The position numbers were made by a program, and so were the translations under genes. A DNA stretch of 64,000 bases. It comes from JACMLD01 sp039916305 (lineage in GTDB: Bacteria > Bacteroidota > Bacteroidia > Chitinophagales > Chitinophagaceae). The notes under the pieces were generated by a model that was not told the origin of the DNA, searched no databases, and worked only from the letters and a program-made list of their open reading frames with translations. The DNA lies in the NCBI GenBank assembly GCA_039916305.1, contig JBDSLR010000027.1, positions 62,001 through 126,000 of the forward strand. Direction: 5' to 3'. Shown here piece after piece: positions 44,879-54,064 of this stretch; the stretch's first letter is position 1; every line of letters starts with the position of its first letter.

Positions 44879-46326
44879 GTTAGTTAAGTTTCTGCCATTA
44901 AAAATCCGTTTCCAGGTATAGCATTGCTGCCTTCACTAAAGTCTTTTTTAAAAATAACTTTTATTATCGATTTGATGCGTTGCAGCATGCAAGTTTTTGC
45001 ACAATTAAACTGATTACATCCTATTGCGAAAACCTACAAATAATTTCTGCCGCCTATTTATACAGTTGAGGTAGATCTTCTCAAACCAGGTAAATGAATC
45101 TTTGTAAAAACGCGTAAAATGGGCAGCACTTTGCTGCCCCGGAAATGGGACGTAGAAATGAATAGCGCTTTTGCTATCATTGCGCCACCAATACATAGCA
45201 AAATTTTAGTGGCGCAGTTTTGACTGTTTTTAATAATATACCGGTCCGCCAACTGGCATTTGGTATTGATTCCAAGTCCGGTTTCTGTGAAGGCTCCCAG
45301 CTTACCATTCCTGGCTGCATATCCACTTACTATTTTTAATTTCTGTATGCCCGCAGCAGTATCCTATTTTCCATTACGGCCAAAATCAGCATAATCATCT
45401 ATTCCCAGCAAGTTGGCCAGTCTGCCTGGATAGCGTTCCAGGTATGCTGCTTCCCTTGTAAACCTGCCATCTGGTGAAAATGCATAAGTAAAATTATGAA
45501 CCTGCAAACTATCACGGAGGCAGGTAACCGTAAACTGCCCAAAAACCAATAAACTTTTCATGGGTACAATAAGCTTTGCCCCACCAGAACCAATTGCCGT
45601 CAAATTCATGGTGTGGCCGGAAGGTCGTGGGTACCAGCTGGCCATCACTGCCTTTAACCGTGTTGGCCAGATCCGCAATTATTATTTAAATGCTTTTATA
45701 TTTTTCATGACCGCTGCCACAAGGAATCAGATAGCGGACCCACGAACAGAAACTGAATCTTTCCAGTAAAAGCCGCCGCCGGATAAAGGATTATTAAAAC
45801 GTCAGGCTACTGTTGTTACACCGCGGTTATAAGTAGCTGTAATATTTTTTTGTAGTGATAGTTTGATTTTTCCGCTACATGGCAGGTTAGTATTGGTAAG
45901 TCCATTTAAATCAACATTAATTACTGCAGGATGGGGAACCGGTAACCGACTGTACATCGATCGGTACCTCCCTGCCAGCGATGACCGTACTCCGTGGTAT
46001 GCTGGTGGCCAAACAGAATATGCTTACCTGACAAAGCGTGCCGCTACAATGATTGGGTAGCAAGGGTAACAGTTTATCAATCAGTAATGCCCCATTCTTT
46101 GTGCGGATAGTAAATGCGGGTAAAAAAAGCTACAAACCAGTAATAAGCAAGGAAATTTTGGCATATGGTGCTATCGTTTAAGCCGAAATTCTGCTGGAGT
46201 TACTGCTTAATAAAGCTGAGCGCCCGGCAACAACAGAAACGCGCATTAAAAAATCATAGGATGATATACTTTAAAGTCCAGCTGGCACGATTTTTTAACA
46301 GCGTGTGGTAAATAAATCAATTAATT
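44879..46326. other. Gene-poor region with probable decayed coding remnants
   Basis: 1.45 kb with no intact gene. Minus-strand remnants look coding in short stretches: 45014-45196 (MYWWRNDSKSAIHFYVPFPG and onward), 45364-45678 (a 104-codon frame with LAKLIVP-type and FTREAAYLERYPG-type text), and 45800-45960, where a frame reading NGLTNTNLPCSGKIKLSLQ and NITATYNRGVTTVA is broken by TGA stops. The remnants face the same way as the SIR2 unit. I cannot name the ancestral proteins; the reading as decay is inference. Confidence 0.35.
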
Positions 46327-46554
46327 ATGAAAAAGCTATTTTCTATTGCAGTAATTGCCTTGAGCGCATGCTTATTTACTGCCTGCGGCGATAACGCGGC
46401 TGATGGACCAGATAAGACTGACAGTACCGCTACCATTATACCCCCTCCGGATAACAGCAGTGCCACTAACCCATCTATGGCAGACACGGCGTTTTCTAAA
46501 GATCATAGCGATACTTCAGGCATGAGAAAGGATTCTTCAAAGATGAGGCAGTAA
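46327..46554 (+). CDS. Small lipoprotein, low-complexity tail
   Basis: 75 aa. SPII signal with lipobox LFTAC (Cys20) then a Ser/Asp/Pro-rich tail (DNSSATNPSMADTAFSKDHS) with no fold. Such short lipoproteins are frequent in the phylum; function unknown. The gene stands alone between the decayed region and the opposing sterol-desaturase gene. Confidence 0.7.
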   Translation: MKKLFSIAVIALSACLFTACGDNAADGPDKTDSTATIIPPPDNSSATNPSMADTAFSKDHSDTSGMRKDSSKMRQ

Positions 46555-46574
46555 GCATTTGCTGTAAAGCCTTT

Positions 46575-47711
46575 TTACCGCTTTGTTCTATCCTGCATAT
46601 TGAGGTTATCATCAAAAGGACTTTTGGTAAATGGATATACCATTTGTTTGAGATAACCTTTGGGATACCAGGCTTCATGCAAACCTGTGCCTGCAGGCCA
46701 TTCTTTGCCCGGCAGGTAATAAGTGCCAAAAATTTTATCTATAAATGGAAAGATAGTAGCAAAGTTTTTTCCATAGTATTTTGGGTCTTCACAATGATGC
46801 CAGTGATGGTATTGTGGTGTAGCTATTACGTACTTTAAAAATCCAAAGTTGACCCGGGTGTTGGCGTGAATAAGGACCGCGTGAATGGCCATAAATACGA
46901 TATAGGTGTTGAAAGTAATTTCTGAAAAGCCAAATACGTATAGAGGTATAAACGCCATTGAACGGGTTACAAATATGTCTACAAAATGGGTACGCGACCC
47001 GGCCAGCCAGTCCATGTTTTTAGTGGAGTGATGTACCGAATGAAACCGCCACAAATAGTGGTGGCTATGAAAGAACCTGTGGGCCCAGTATTGAAATAAA
47101 TCGGTCACAAAAAATGCAAAGATAAGCTCAATGGCAAAAGGTAATGACCTTACCCATTGGTGCAACCCCTCCAGGCCCATCCATCCAAAAAATGCTTTGG
47201 CAGGATATTGTGTAATAACCCCAAAAAACTGGATGAACAAATGGCTGATTACGAAATATATTAGGTCTGTCCGCCATTCCTCATGAAACTTGGTTTGATT
47301 GAGGTTTTTAGGAAAGACCATTTCTATAGGAACAAAAATGACTGCCATCAGTAGAAGATCCATTAGCATCCAATCGAGTCCGAGGTGCCAGCCAGTTTTA
47401 TCTACTGCCCTGCCCTGCACGCTGAAACCACCCATAACAATGGTAATGGTACAAATAAGTAAACCAATAAGTGCCCAGTGTTTTCTTTTACTGAGTACAA
47501 AGCTGAGCAATGCAAAAAAGAAGGATGCAATAATGGTGGCAGTAAGTAACACAACCATTGATTTGCCTGTATATACAGCCCGGAATTCCGGTGAGGTGAG
47601 CCATTCCGGAAACTGGAAGCAGAAAACAGCAAGAAAAGACAACAACCCAAGAAATATAGAAATATAGCCACTGATTTTTCCTTCACCAAACTTAAAACGT
47701 TGCTGGGTCAT
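46575..47711 (-). CDS. Sterol desaturase / fatty acid hydroxylase family membrane protein
   Basis: 378 aa. About six membrane helices in the N-terminal half, then the di-iron histidine motifs: HRFFHSHHYLWRFHSVHHST (HxxHH type), and a later HANTRVNF ... PQYHHWHHCEDPKYYGKNF motif. Members insert oxygen into lipids such as fatty acids, carotenoids or alkyl chains. Substrate unknown; no carotenoid or hopanoid genes lie nearby. Monocistronic. Confidence 0.9.
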   Translation of the reverse strand: MTQQRFKFGEGKISGYISIFLGLLSFLAVFCFQFPEWLTSPEFRAVYTGKSMVVLLTATIIASFFFALLSFVLSKRKHWALIGLLICTITIVMGGFSVQGRAVDKTGWHLGLDWMLMDLLLMAVIFVPIEMVFPKNLNQTKFHEEWRTDLIYFVISHLFIQFFGVITQYPAKAFFGWMGLEGLHQWVRSLPFAIELIFAFFVTDLFQYWAHRFFHSHHYLWRFHSVHHSTKNMDWLAGSRTHFVDIFVTRSMAFIPLYVFGFSEITFNTYIVFMAIHAVLIHANTRVNFGFLKYVIATPQYHHWHHCEDPKYYGKNFATIFPFIDKIFGTYYLPGKEWPAGTGLHEAWYPKGYLKQMVYPFTKSPFDDNLNMQDRTKR

Positions 47712-47884
47712 ATATGGGGTTTATACATCAAATATAAAAATCATTTTGGGTTGCGGTAAATTACCCTTGTAATTTATAATAAACCATCACCCAAACTATT
47801 TGAACCGTGCCAAATAGCATTTAAAACGCCTCATTGCCCTGGCTATTGCTTTATTATCCTATTTTTAGGGCATAATTAAACTAT

Positions 47885-48112
47885 ATGTCAAAAACAAAGA
47901 TTACGGTTAACAATAATGGCTCTTTAAAAATTGAAGGCGATTTTGAAGTGGTTGATAAAACCGGTGCCGTTTATAATTTACAAGGGAGGGAAATTGTTTC
48001 TTTTTGCCGTTGCGGCCTTTCTAAAAACAAACCTTTTTGCGATGGTTCACACAATGGCCATTTTGAACACAATGCGGTGGCCTTTGACCTTCCACCCAAA
48101 AAAACCACGTAA
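47885..48112 (+). CDS. CDGSH-type iron-sulfur protein
   Basis: 75 aa. A single CDGSH zinc-finger-like motif: CRCGLSKNKPFCDGSHNGHF, that is C-x-C-x8-C-x3-H, which coordinates a 2Fe-2S cluster by three Cys and one His. Small soluble redox or cluster-transfer protein. The N-terminal part is a short beta unit (LKIEGDFEVVDKTGAVYNLQ). It is followed by an 18-bp perfect terminator hairpin. Confidence 0.93.
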   Translation: MSKTKITVNNNGSLKIEGDFEVVDKTGAVYNLQGREIVSFCRCGLSKNKPFCDGSHNGHFEHNAVAFDLPPKKTT

Positions 48113-48133
48113 CCTAATTCATTCAGTGCGGAC

Positions 48134-48189
48134 AGCGTTTTGAAATGGGTAATCATTTTGGGTACCCATTTCAAAACGCTTTTTTTTTG
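48134..48189 (+). terminator. Very strong terminator after CDGSH gene
   Basis: 18-bp perfect inverted repeat (48134-48151 with 48163-48180), 11-base loop, then nine Ts (48181-48189). Confidence 0.93.
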
Positions 48190-48245
48190 ACAGATAATAT
48201 GCATCTATCTGACACCCCTTGTACCTTACCAGCGTAACTATTTAT

Positions 48246-48674
48246 CTACCGCATTTCAATAGCTTTATAATCCAGCTGTATTTCTTCCATCAATAAACCA
48301 CTTTTTTCTGCATTCAATTCACCCATGGTCCAGCTTCTCACGGAAACGCTTTTTAATACAATGCTGATTGCGGGCTGGTGGTTTTCGTCCAGCACTTCTA
48401 TCAAGACCTCCGGCAACGGATTCAACACAGCATTGTTGAGACCCTTTAATATCCACTGCAGCAGTACAGATTCTTTGGGCAAAAGCATGCCCCTGCGTAA
48501 AATAACAGGTTGAAAAACGGTGGTAACAAGACTCTTTCCTTTATCTGTTTCCTGCTGCAGGGCACCCTGTATGCCGCTTACCGACTGAAACCTGGAATCA
48601 ATATCGGTAATTTCTTTCAGCCCTTTAAATAACACCCGGAAGTGGAATGACGAAACGATTTTATTGTTGTTCAT
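48246..48674 (-). CDS. Phage tail tube protein family (gp19/Afp-like tube)
   Basis: 142 aa. Its pattern KIVSSFHFRVLFKGLKEITDID, RFQSVSGIQG, QPVILRRGMLLPKESVLLQW and EVLDENHQPAI fits T4 gp19-like tail tube proteins of contractile injection systems. Third gene of a three-gene unit with another gp19-like tube protein and an Hcp-like protein, all minus. Spacing to the second is 11 bp. Confidence 0.82.
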   Translation of the reverse strand: MNNNKIVSSFHFRVLFKGLKEITDIDSRFQSVSGIQGALQQETDKGKSLVTTVFQPVILRRGMLLPKESVLLQWILKGLNNAVLNPLPEVLIEVLDENHQPAISIVLKSVSVRSWTMGELNAEKSGLLMEEIQLDYKAIEMR

Positions 48675-48685
48675 TTTATATTGCC

Positions 48686-49141
48686 TTAAAAAATAATACT
48701 TAAGCCTTCGTGAACCAGTTCCATTGACTCTATCAGCACGTCATTGGAGTTTGCATTCAGATCTGCATACATAACTTTACATGGCCAGGCACGCTGCAGG
48801 GCCCACACAATAACAGGCTTGTGTTCTTCATCCAATAGTTTGATGGTAATATCACGCCTGAACTTTGCAGCACCCTCCTGGAACATAAGTGTGTTTCTCC
48901 ATAAGTTATACATATCAAAATCGCCAAGCAATACACCCCGTTTGAGGATAATATTGTTGAATTTGGTTAGGCCTGGTAGTTTTTTCTTATTGTATACCGG
49001 GCTGCTGCCATCGCGGTAGTCAATCACTTCCGTTTCAAAAGACAAACCTGATAGTTCGGTGAAGCCGATTTTGGTACCACCCCATTCAACCATAAAATGA
49101 AATTTTTGCAGCGGATAATCTTTCTTTGTGTCGTTGGGCAT
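48686..49141 (-). CDS. Phage tail tube protein family (gp19-like)
   Basis: 151 aa. The gp19 pattern is well preserved: KFHFMVEWGGTKIGFTELSGL, EVIDYRDGSSPVYNKKKLPG, NIILKRGVLLGDFDMYNLWR, DITIKLLDEEHKPVIVWALQ. Such proteins stack as rings inside the sheath. Two gp19-like paralogues plus an Hcp-like gene in one unit suggest different rings (main tube and initiator or terminal ring), as in known eCIS. Confidence 0.86.
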   Translation of the reverse strand: MPNDTKKDYPLQKFHFMVEWGGTKIGFTELSGLSFETEVIDYRDGSSPVYNKKKLPGLTKFNNIILKRGVLLGDFDMYNLWRNTLMFQEGAAKFRRDITIKLLDEEHKPVIVWALQRAWPCKVMYADLNANSNDVLIESMELVHEGLSIIF

Positions 49142-49186
49142 GTTATGCTATTTGAAATTAAAAAAGTTTTTTTGGCGGCCCGGCTT

Positions 49187-49678
49187 TTACACAGCCTGCC
49201 ATGTATCTGTGGCCGTGATACCGCCATCTGTCCAGGTCCACTCTATGGTTTCATAAATAAACTCCAGCTCTTCGTACTCGTTGAGTTTTACAAGCTCAGG
49301 TATTTTATTATTGGGCATTATAAACCTGATTGCTGAGATATTGGCATTTTTCAGTCTAACCGTATAATGTTGTTTTTCCGTACCGGCTGCTTTTGTAGCT
49401 GCGGCCGTCCAGAACTGCAGTTCCCAGTCGGTAATCATTTCATTGGTTACCATGGCCTGGTATAACAAAGGAGATGATTTATCAAGTTCTTTTGTAATTA
49501 TAAAAGGATGGTGCCTTCGTTTGCCGGTTGCCATACCAGATGCCGGATCCCGGGGAGAAACAAGCTCATGATTGGCAGCGATCACCATTATTTTTCCTTC
49601 CCGGCCTTTCTGTGTAACAGAACCTTTTATTGCACCCTGTTTCTGCCCGGTGATTTTTAAAAACGCATCTAAGGCCAT
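49187..49678 (-). CDS. Hcp/TssD-like tube protein
   Basis: 163 aa. Begins MALDAFLKITGQKQGAIKGS with the Hcp start (A-DAFLKI..G.), then HHPFIITKELDKSSPLLYQA and EEIEFIYETIEWTW-like end (LEFIYETIEWTWTDGGITAT). The family makes hexameric rings that form the inner tube of type VI and related systems, sometimes carrying effectors. It is the first gene of the tube operon. No TssB/C or other T6SS core genes are in the window. Confidence 0.88.
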   Translation of the reverse strand: MALDAFLKITGQKQGAIKGSVTQKGREGKIMVIAANHELVSPRDPASGMATGKRRHHPFIITKELDKSSPLLYQAMVTNEMITDWELQFWTAAATKAAGTEKQHYTVRLKNANISAIRFIMPNNKIPELVKLNEYEELEFIYETIEWTWTDGGITATDTWQAV

Positions 49679-49876
49679 AACATCGGTTTTTGTGTTTACT
49701 AAAAAATACTATTTTAAAATACCGGTGAAAGTTAAAGCTCTTTACCATATTACAAATACCACTTTCAGGTAATATTTGACCGGTTACCCAATAAAATCAG
49801 CTGTTTTTAAAATATAATAAGTGCTCGTCCGTCTCATCTTTTATAACAATATTGTTATTTACCTAAAATTTAAAAC

Positions 49877-50278
49877 ATGCACTACAATCAGTCATGTGCC
49901 GCAAAAGGCGCCCATCACGGAAGCAGGGGCAACCGCCACCCGCTTTACCGTTCTCATCAAAGAGCCGCTGTAAATGTGTACAAAACAGACAGCAGTTATG
50001 AAATGCTGTTGTTTGCACCAGGCCGTATCAAAGAACATTTTCACCTGGATGTAAAAGGAAATGAATTAACCATTTCGTATACGCCGCCAGAGGGATTTGC
50101 ACGGCCGGAATGGATACTGCGTGAATACAGCCGCGGCGGATTTGAAAGAACATTTACGCTGGACGAAAGCGTGGATACCTCCAGCATCAGCGCAAAATAT
50201 GCAGATGGAGTATTACAAGTGAGTATGCCCATTATGGCGGGTGCAGCAGCAGTGAAACAGGAAATACCCATCAGTTAA
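49877..50278 (+). CDS. Small heat shock protein, Hsp20 family
   Basis: 133 aa. Alpha-crystallin domain (residues about 35-125): VNVYKTDSSYEMLLFAPGRI, HLDVKGNELTISYTPP, REYSRGGFERTFTLDESVDT and the Ala-rich end of the domain YADGVLQVSMPI. ATP-independent chaperone holding unfolded proteins. The N-terminal arm is short and Gly/His-rich. It is divergent from the Hcp operon, which may reflect only adjacency. Confidence 0.9.
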   Translation: MHYNQSCAAKGAHHGSRGNRHPLYRSHQRAAVNVYKTDSSYEMLLFAPGRIKEHFHLDVKGNELTISYTPPEGFARPEWILREYSRGGFERTFTLDESVDTSSISAKYADGVLQVSMPIMAGAAAVKQEIPIS

Positions 50279-50363
50279 TACCGGTGGTGAATGCTGAAAT
50301 GACGATGGTATAATTGCCATCGTCATTTTCTTTAGTAGGCGATTCAATATCTTCACCATCTAT

Positions 50364-50672
50364 ATGAATAATCATTTTTCAGGTTCTGCACTGGGCAGGT
50401 TCAGGCGGGTGGCGCTGGCAGAAGGGTTTTCCTACCTTTTTTTGTTACTGGTAGCAATGCCCCTGAAGTACTTTGCCGGTTACCCGGATGCTGTAAAATA
50501 TACCGGCTGGGTCCACGGTGTGTTGTTTGTGCTCTATTGTATTTTTCTCTTACAGGTATGGATACAATACAAATGGACATTTGGCAAAACAGTCATCGCA
50601 TTTGCAGCTTCCCTCTTGCCTTTTGGCACTTTTGTACTGGACAAATACCTCAGAAAAGAAATGGCGCAATAA
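50364..50672 (+). CDS. DUF3817 family membrane protein
   Basis: 102 aa with three hydrophobic segments (RVALAEGFSYLFLLLVAMPL, WVHGVLFVLYCIFLLQVW, FAASLLPFGTFVLDKYL). This is the DUF3817 pattern, including LKYFAGYP and the His in GWVHGVLF. Function unknown. It lies 31 bp before the spike gene but no functional link is known. Confidence 0.85.
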   Translation: MNNHFSGSALGRFRRVALAEGFSYLFLLLVAMPLKYFAGYPDAVKYTGWVHGVLFVLYCIFLLQVWIQYKWTFGKTVIAFAASLLPFGTFVLDKYLRKEMAQ

Positions 50673-50702
50673 TTTTTTATCTGTCTACTAAATAATCAAT
50701 GT

Positions 50703-51365
50703 ATGGCATCTGTAAAAGGGCTTCAGACAGGACGCGTAATACAACTTGAAGGCGACCCCGGAAAACAGTTCAGGGTGTTGGTGTATATCGCCGCCATTCA
50801 TAAAACTGGCGAAAAAGGATCCTGGATAACCATGGCAAGTCCCGATGCCGGTGACAGCAGGGGCCTCTTTTTTCTCCCTGAAATAAATGATGAAGTAGTG
50901 GTAGGATTTATTAATGACGATCCTGCAAGAGCAGTAATGCTGGGCATGCTATACGGAGCAGAAAAGAAACCACCTTTACCAGCGCGTAACGACAATCACC
51001 AGAAAGGTATTTTTACCCGAAGTAAACTGCGTATACAATTCAGTGACGATACAAAAACAATTACCATTGATACGCCTGCCGGTAATAGTATTGCCCTGGA
51101 TGAAAATGGATCAAAGGTTGTCATTAAAGATCAGCATCATAATACAATTACCATGCAATCAACCGGCATCCGGCTGGAAAGCACGCAGCAGGTTGAAATA
51201 AAAGCAGCCGGTAATTTATTGTTGTCTGCTGGTGCCTCAATAAATATCAAGGCTTCCACCATCAGCATTGAATCAGCTGCCTCATTGATCATGAAAGCTG
51301 CCAGCACTAAATTGTCTGCGGCGGGTATTACCGAAATAGTTGGATCGCTGGTAAAAATAAATTAA
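50703..51365 (+). CDS. Contractile injection system spike (gp5/VgrG-like OB-fold protein)
   Basis: 220 aa. N-terminal OB domain with FRVLVYIAAIHKTGEKGSWI, DSRGLFFLPEINDEVVVGFI, DPARAVMLGMLYG, matching the VgrG/gp5 OB fold; the C-terminal 130 residues are a triple beta-helix of IxA/KxV-type repeats (NTITMQSTGIRLESTQQVEI, SINIKASTISIESAASLIMK). The gp27-like baseplate hub found at the N-terminus of VgrG is absent, so it is the short eCIS type (Afp8-like) or a separate-hub design. Adjacent PAAR gene supplies the tip. Confidence 0.85.
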   Translation: MASVKGLQTGRVIQLEGDPGKQFRVLVYIAAIHKTGEKGSWITMASPDAGDSRGLFFLPEINDEVVVGFINDDPARAVMLGMLYGAEKKPPLPARNDNHQKGIFTRSKLRIQFSDDTKTITIDTPAGNSIALDENGSKVVIKDQHHNTITMQSTGIRLESTQQVEIKAAGNLLLSAGASINIKASTISIESAASLIMKAASTKLSAAGITEIVGSLVKIN

Positions 51366-51433
51366 AGAAATTGTTAACGATACTGCTTACCTGCGCATTT
51401 TAAGAGACAGGTAAACTGGTTATAAAAACAAAT

Positions 51434-51727
51434 ATGGCACCTGCAGCAAGAATAACAGATATGCATAACTGCCCTTTAATAAATCCGGGCGGAGTACCGC
51501 ATGTTGGCGGGCCTGTAAGCGGGCCCTGTGTGCCAACTGTTTTGCTGGGCGGGATGCCAGCTGCGGTTGTGGGAGATATGCTGGTTTGTTCCGGCCCACC
51601 TGATATGATTAGTAAGGGTTCATCAACCGTATTGATTGGTGGCCGGCCGGCTGCCAGGCAGGGTGATAACACTGCCCATGGCGGTATCATTATTACAGGT
51701 TTGCCCACTGTACAGATAGGCGGGTAA
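51434..51727 (+). CDS. PAAR-domain spike tip protein
   Basis: 97 aa, almost entirely a PAAR fold: MAPAARITDMHNCPLINPGG, HVGGPV, GGMPAAVVGDMLVCSGPPDM, GGRPAARQGDNTAHGG. The His and Cys residues (HNC, HVGG, C in VCSGPPD, H in TAHGG) fit a metal-bound cone tip. Follows the spike gene by 68 bp and closes that short unit. Confidence 0.93.
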   Translation: MAPAARITDMHNCPLINPGGVPHVGGPVSGPCVPTVLLGGMPAAVVGDMLVCSGPPDMISKGSSTVLIGGRPAARQGDNTAHGGIIITGLPTVQIGG

Positions 51728-51825
51728 AAAAGTTTGATGCCCCCATCAAATACGCAAACATCAATGCACAGCTGTGAAAGATGTCAGGTAATAAGTAGCA
51801 CAATATCATAAAAAGAACAAATATT

Positions 51826-53733
51826 ATGGCCCGCGGAAGAAGTACTTATAACAGTAACGGAAAACAAAAAGAAGAACCGGCGAAAGCAAAAATCTCCAAA
51901 GAAAACCTCCGCCAGGCACTGGCCCTTTTTTCTTATTTAAAACCATATCGTGGCAAGTTTATACTAAGCCTGGTTTTTATTGCACTTTCGGCCTTTACCA
52001 CCAGCCTCTTCCCGCTTTTCCTGGGTAAAATGATTGATGCCGCTTCGCCCGGTGCAGCACTGCCTGGCGTAGCAAGTGGCAACGTGGGCATCATGGGCAG
52101 GTTTAACCTTACCAATATTCACTGGAGTCTGAATACGACCCTGCTGCTGATCTTTTTGCAACTAACGGTGCAAACCATCTTTTCTTATATGCGGGTATAC
52201 CTGCTTACTGAAGTAGGCGAAAAATCACTGGCCGATATGCGCAAAGATGTATACAGCAAATTACTTAGCATGCCCATGTCGTTTTTCTCAGAAAAAAGAG
52301 TGGGTGAACTGAGCAACCGCATCTCATCCGATCTTTCGCAGATACAGGATGCCATCTCGTTTACACTGGCCGAATTTTTACGCGGCATTTTTACATTGAT
52401 CATCGGGCTTGTTTTTATTTTTCTGATAAGTACAAAACTGGCGCTGGTTATGCTGTCGGTAGTACCTGTGATCGCCGTACTGGCTGTCATTTTTGGGAAA
52501 CGCATCCGCAAGATGGCCCGTAAGGCGCAGGATCAGCTGGCAGAAAGCGGCACCATTGTACAGGAAACCTTTAATGGCATCACGGTAGTAAAAGCATTTA
52601 CCACTGAGTTTTATGAAATTGGCCGCTATGTTAAAAGTGTATACGCCGTAGTAGATACCGCTATTGCCAATGCACGTTACCGCGGTGCTTTTATCTCCTT
52701 TATGATCTTCAGTGTATTTGGCGCCATTGCATTTGTAATATGGTATGGGGCTGGCTTAATTCAGGCGGGCCAGTTAAGTATTGGTTCACTGGTAATGTTT
52801 GTTGTTTTTTCTGGCTTTGTAGGTGGCACGTTTGCAGGCTTTGCAGACATGTTCAGTCAGTTGCAAAAAACACTTGGCGCCACTGAAAGTGTACGAGAGA
52901 TTTTACGCGGCGCTGGGGAAGCTATTGAAGCAGGACCAGCTACTGTAGAGCCGGCCTATAAATTAAACGGCAATGTTCGTTTTGACCAGGTAGCCTTTAG
53001 TTACCCCGGCAGAAAAGATGTACCGGTATTAAAAGACCTGTCATTAACAGCCAGCAACGGACAACAGATAGCCATTGTAGGGCCCAGCGGCGCCGGCAAA
53101 ACAACCATCGCTTCGTTGTTGCTGCATTTTTATGAACCAGATAAAGGAAGTGTGCTGTTTGATGAGCGTCCGGCCGGAATTTTTCCGCTTACCCAACTGC
53201 GCATGCAAATGGCACTTGTACCGCAGGAAGTGATGTTATTCGGCGGCAGTATCAAAGAAAACATAGCGTATGGCAAACCCGGTGCAACCGATGCTGAAAT
53301 AATAGACGCTGCTATAAAAGCCAATGCACATGAATTTATTGGCCGCTTTCCCGAACAATATGAAACCGTTGTAGGCGAACGCGGCATTAAACTGAGTGGC
53401 GGACAAAGACAGCGTGTTGCCATTGCCCGCGCCATTCTGAAAGACCCGGCCATTTTAATACTGGACGAAGCCACTTCTTCCTTAGATAGTGAAAGCGAGC
53501 AGCTGGTACAGGAAGCTTTGGAAAACCTCATGAAAGGCCGGACCTCATTTGTAATTGCCCACCGGCTTTCCACCATCCGCAATGCCGATAAAATAGTAGT
53601 GATTGATAAGGGTACTGTTATTGAGTCCGGCACGCATGTAACACTCATGAACCACAACGGACTGTACCGTAAATTAAACGAAATGCAGTTTGAATTTGGT
53701 GTAGTTACACAATCTCCAAACGTTGCGGTATAG
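51826..53733 (+). CDS. ABC transporter with fused membrane and ATPase domains (MsbA-like)
   Basis: 635 aa. Residues about 50-330: six-helix type 1 exporter domain. Residues 370-610: ATPase domain with Walker A GPSGAGKTT, Q-loop VPQEVMLFGG, signature LSGGQRQRVAIARAIL, Walker B ILILDEATSSLD, and His switch FVIAHRLST. Half-transporter of the lipid/peptide exporter (MsbA/LipA-type) group; substrate unknown. Charged N-terminal extension of about 35 residues. No accessory outer-membrane or adaptor gene nearby. Confidence 0.92.
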   Translation: MARGRSTYNSNGKQKEEPAKAKISKENLRQALALFSYLKPYRGKFILSLVFIALSAFTTSLFPLFLGKMIDAASPGAALPGVASGNVGIMGRFNLTNIHWSLNTTLLLIFLQLTVQTIFSYMRVYLLTEVGEKSLADMRKDVYSKLLSMPMSFFSEKRVGELSNRISSDLSQIQDAISFTLAEFLRGIFTLIIGLVFIFLISTKLALVMLSVVPVIAVLAVIFGKRIRKMARKAQDQLAESGTIVQETFNGITVVKAFTTEFYEIGRYVKSVYAVVDTAIANARYRGAFISFMIFSVFGAIAFVIWYGAGLIQAGQLSIGSLVMFVVFSGFVGGTFAGFADMFSQLQKTLGATESVREILRGAGEAIEAGPATVEPAYKLNGNVRFDQVAFSYPGRKDVPVLKDLSLTASNGQQIAIVGPSGAGKTTIASLLLHFYEPDKGSVLFDERPAGIFPLTQLRMQMALVPQEVMLFGGSIKENIAYGKPGATDAEIIDAAIKANAHEFIGRFPEQYETVVGERGIKLSGGQRQRVAIARAILKDPAILILDEATSSLDSESEQLVQEALENLMKGRTSFVIAHRLSTIRNADKIVVIDKGTVIESGTHVTLMNHNGLYRKLNEMQFEFGVVTQSPNVAV

Positions 53734-54064
53734 GCATGATTGGAGAATGGCATAGCGCTACAACCGTTTAGCTACAATAGCTATATTGGTTACTATGCGG
53801 ATTAAATTTTCATTAAAGGAATAGTCTAATGCCTATTATTTTGCAGCTCCCTTTAACAAAACCAGTTCATCATTTTGCCCGGGTTGTAAACTTTATGAAC
53901 GGTAAGGCTGCTGCTCTTGCGGGTTACGATAAATCCTATATTCGCGTTTCTTTAAACTTATCCTGTCGCTTTCTGTTTGCTACGCTTATAATATTGTAAC
54001 AATTTGCCTGTATGCTTGTTACAACAGCCAAATTACCTCATCATATCATTCTAATTAAAAAAGC
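53734..54064. other. Intergenic region with an inverted repeat
   Basis: 331 bp between the ABC gene and the TonB receptor gene. It contains only the inverted repeat annotated separately; no RNA gene or ORF recognised. Confidence 0.55.
53994..54024. promoter_or_regulatory. Candidate operator (9-bp inverted repeat) before TonB receptor
   Basis: TTGTAACAA (53994-54002) and its exact complement TTGTTACAA (54016-54024), 13 bp apart, 41 bp before the receptor's ATG. The symmetry and position suit a dimeric regulator; no regulator gene is adjacent. Confidence 0.4.

Noticed and set aside
39383..51727. Prophage
   Set aside because: Tail-type genes only: no capsid, portal, terminase, integrase or lysis gene, and bacterial genes are interleaved.
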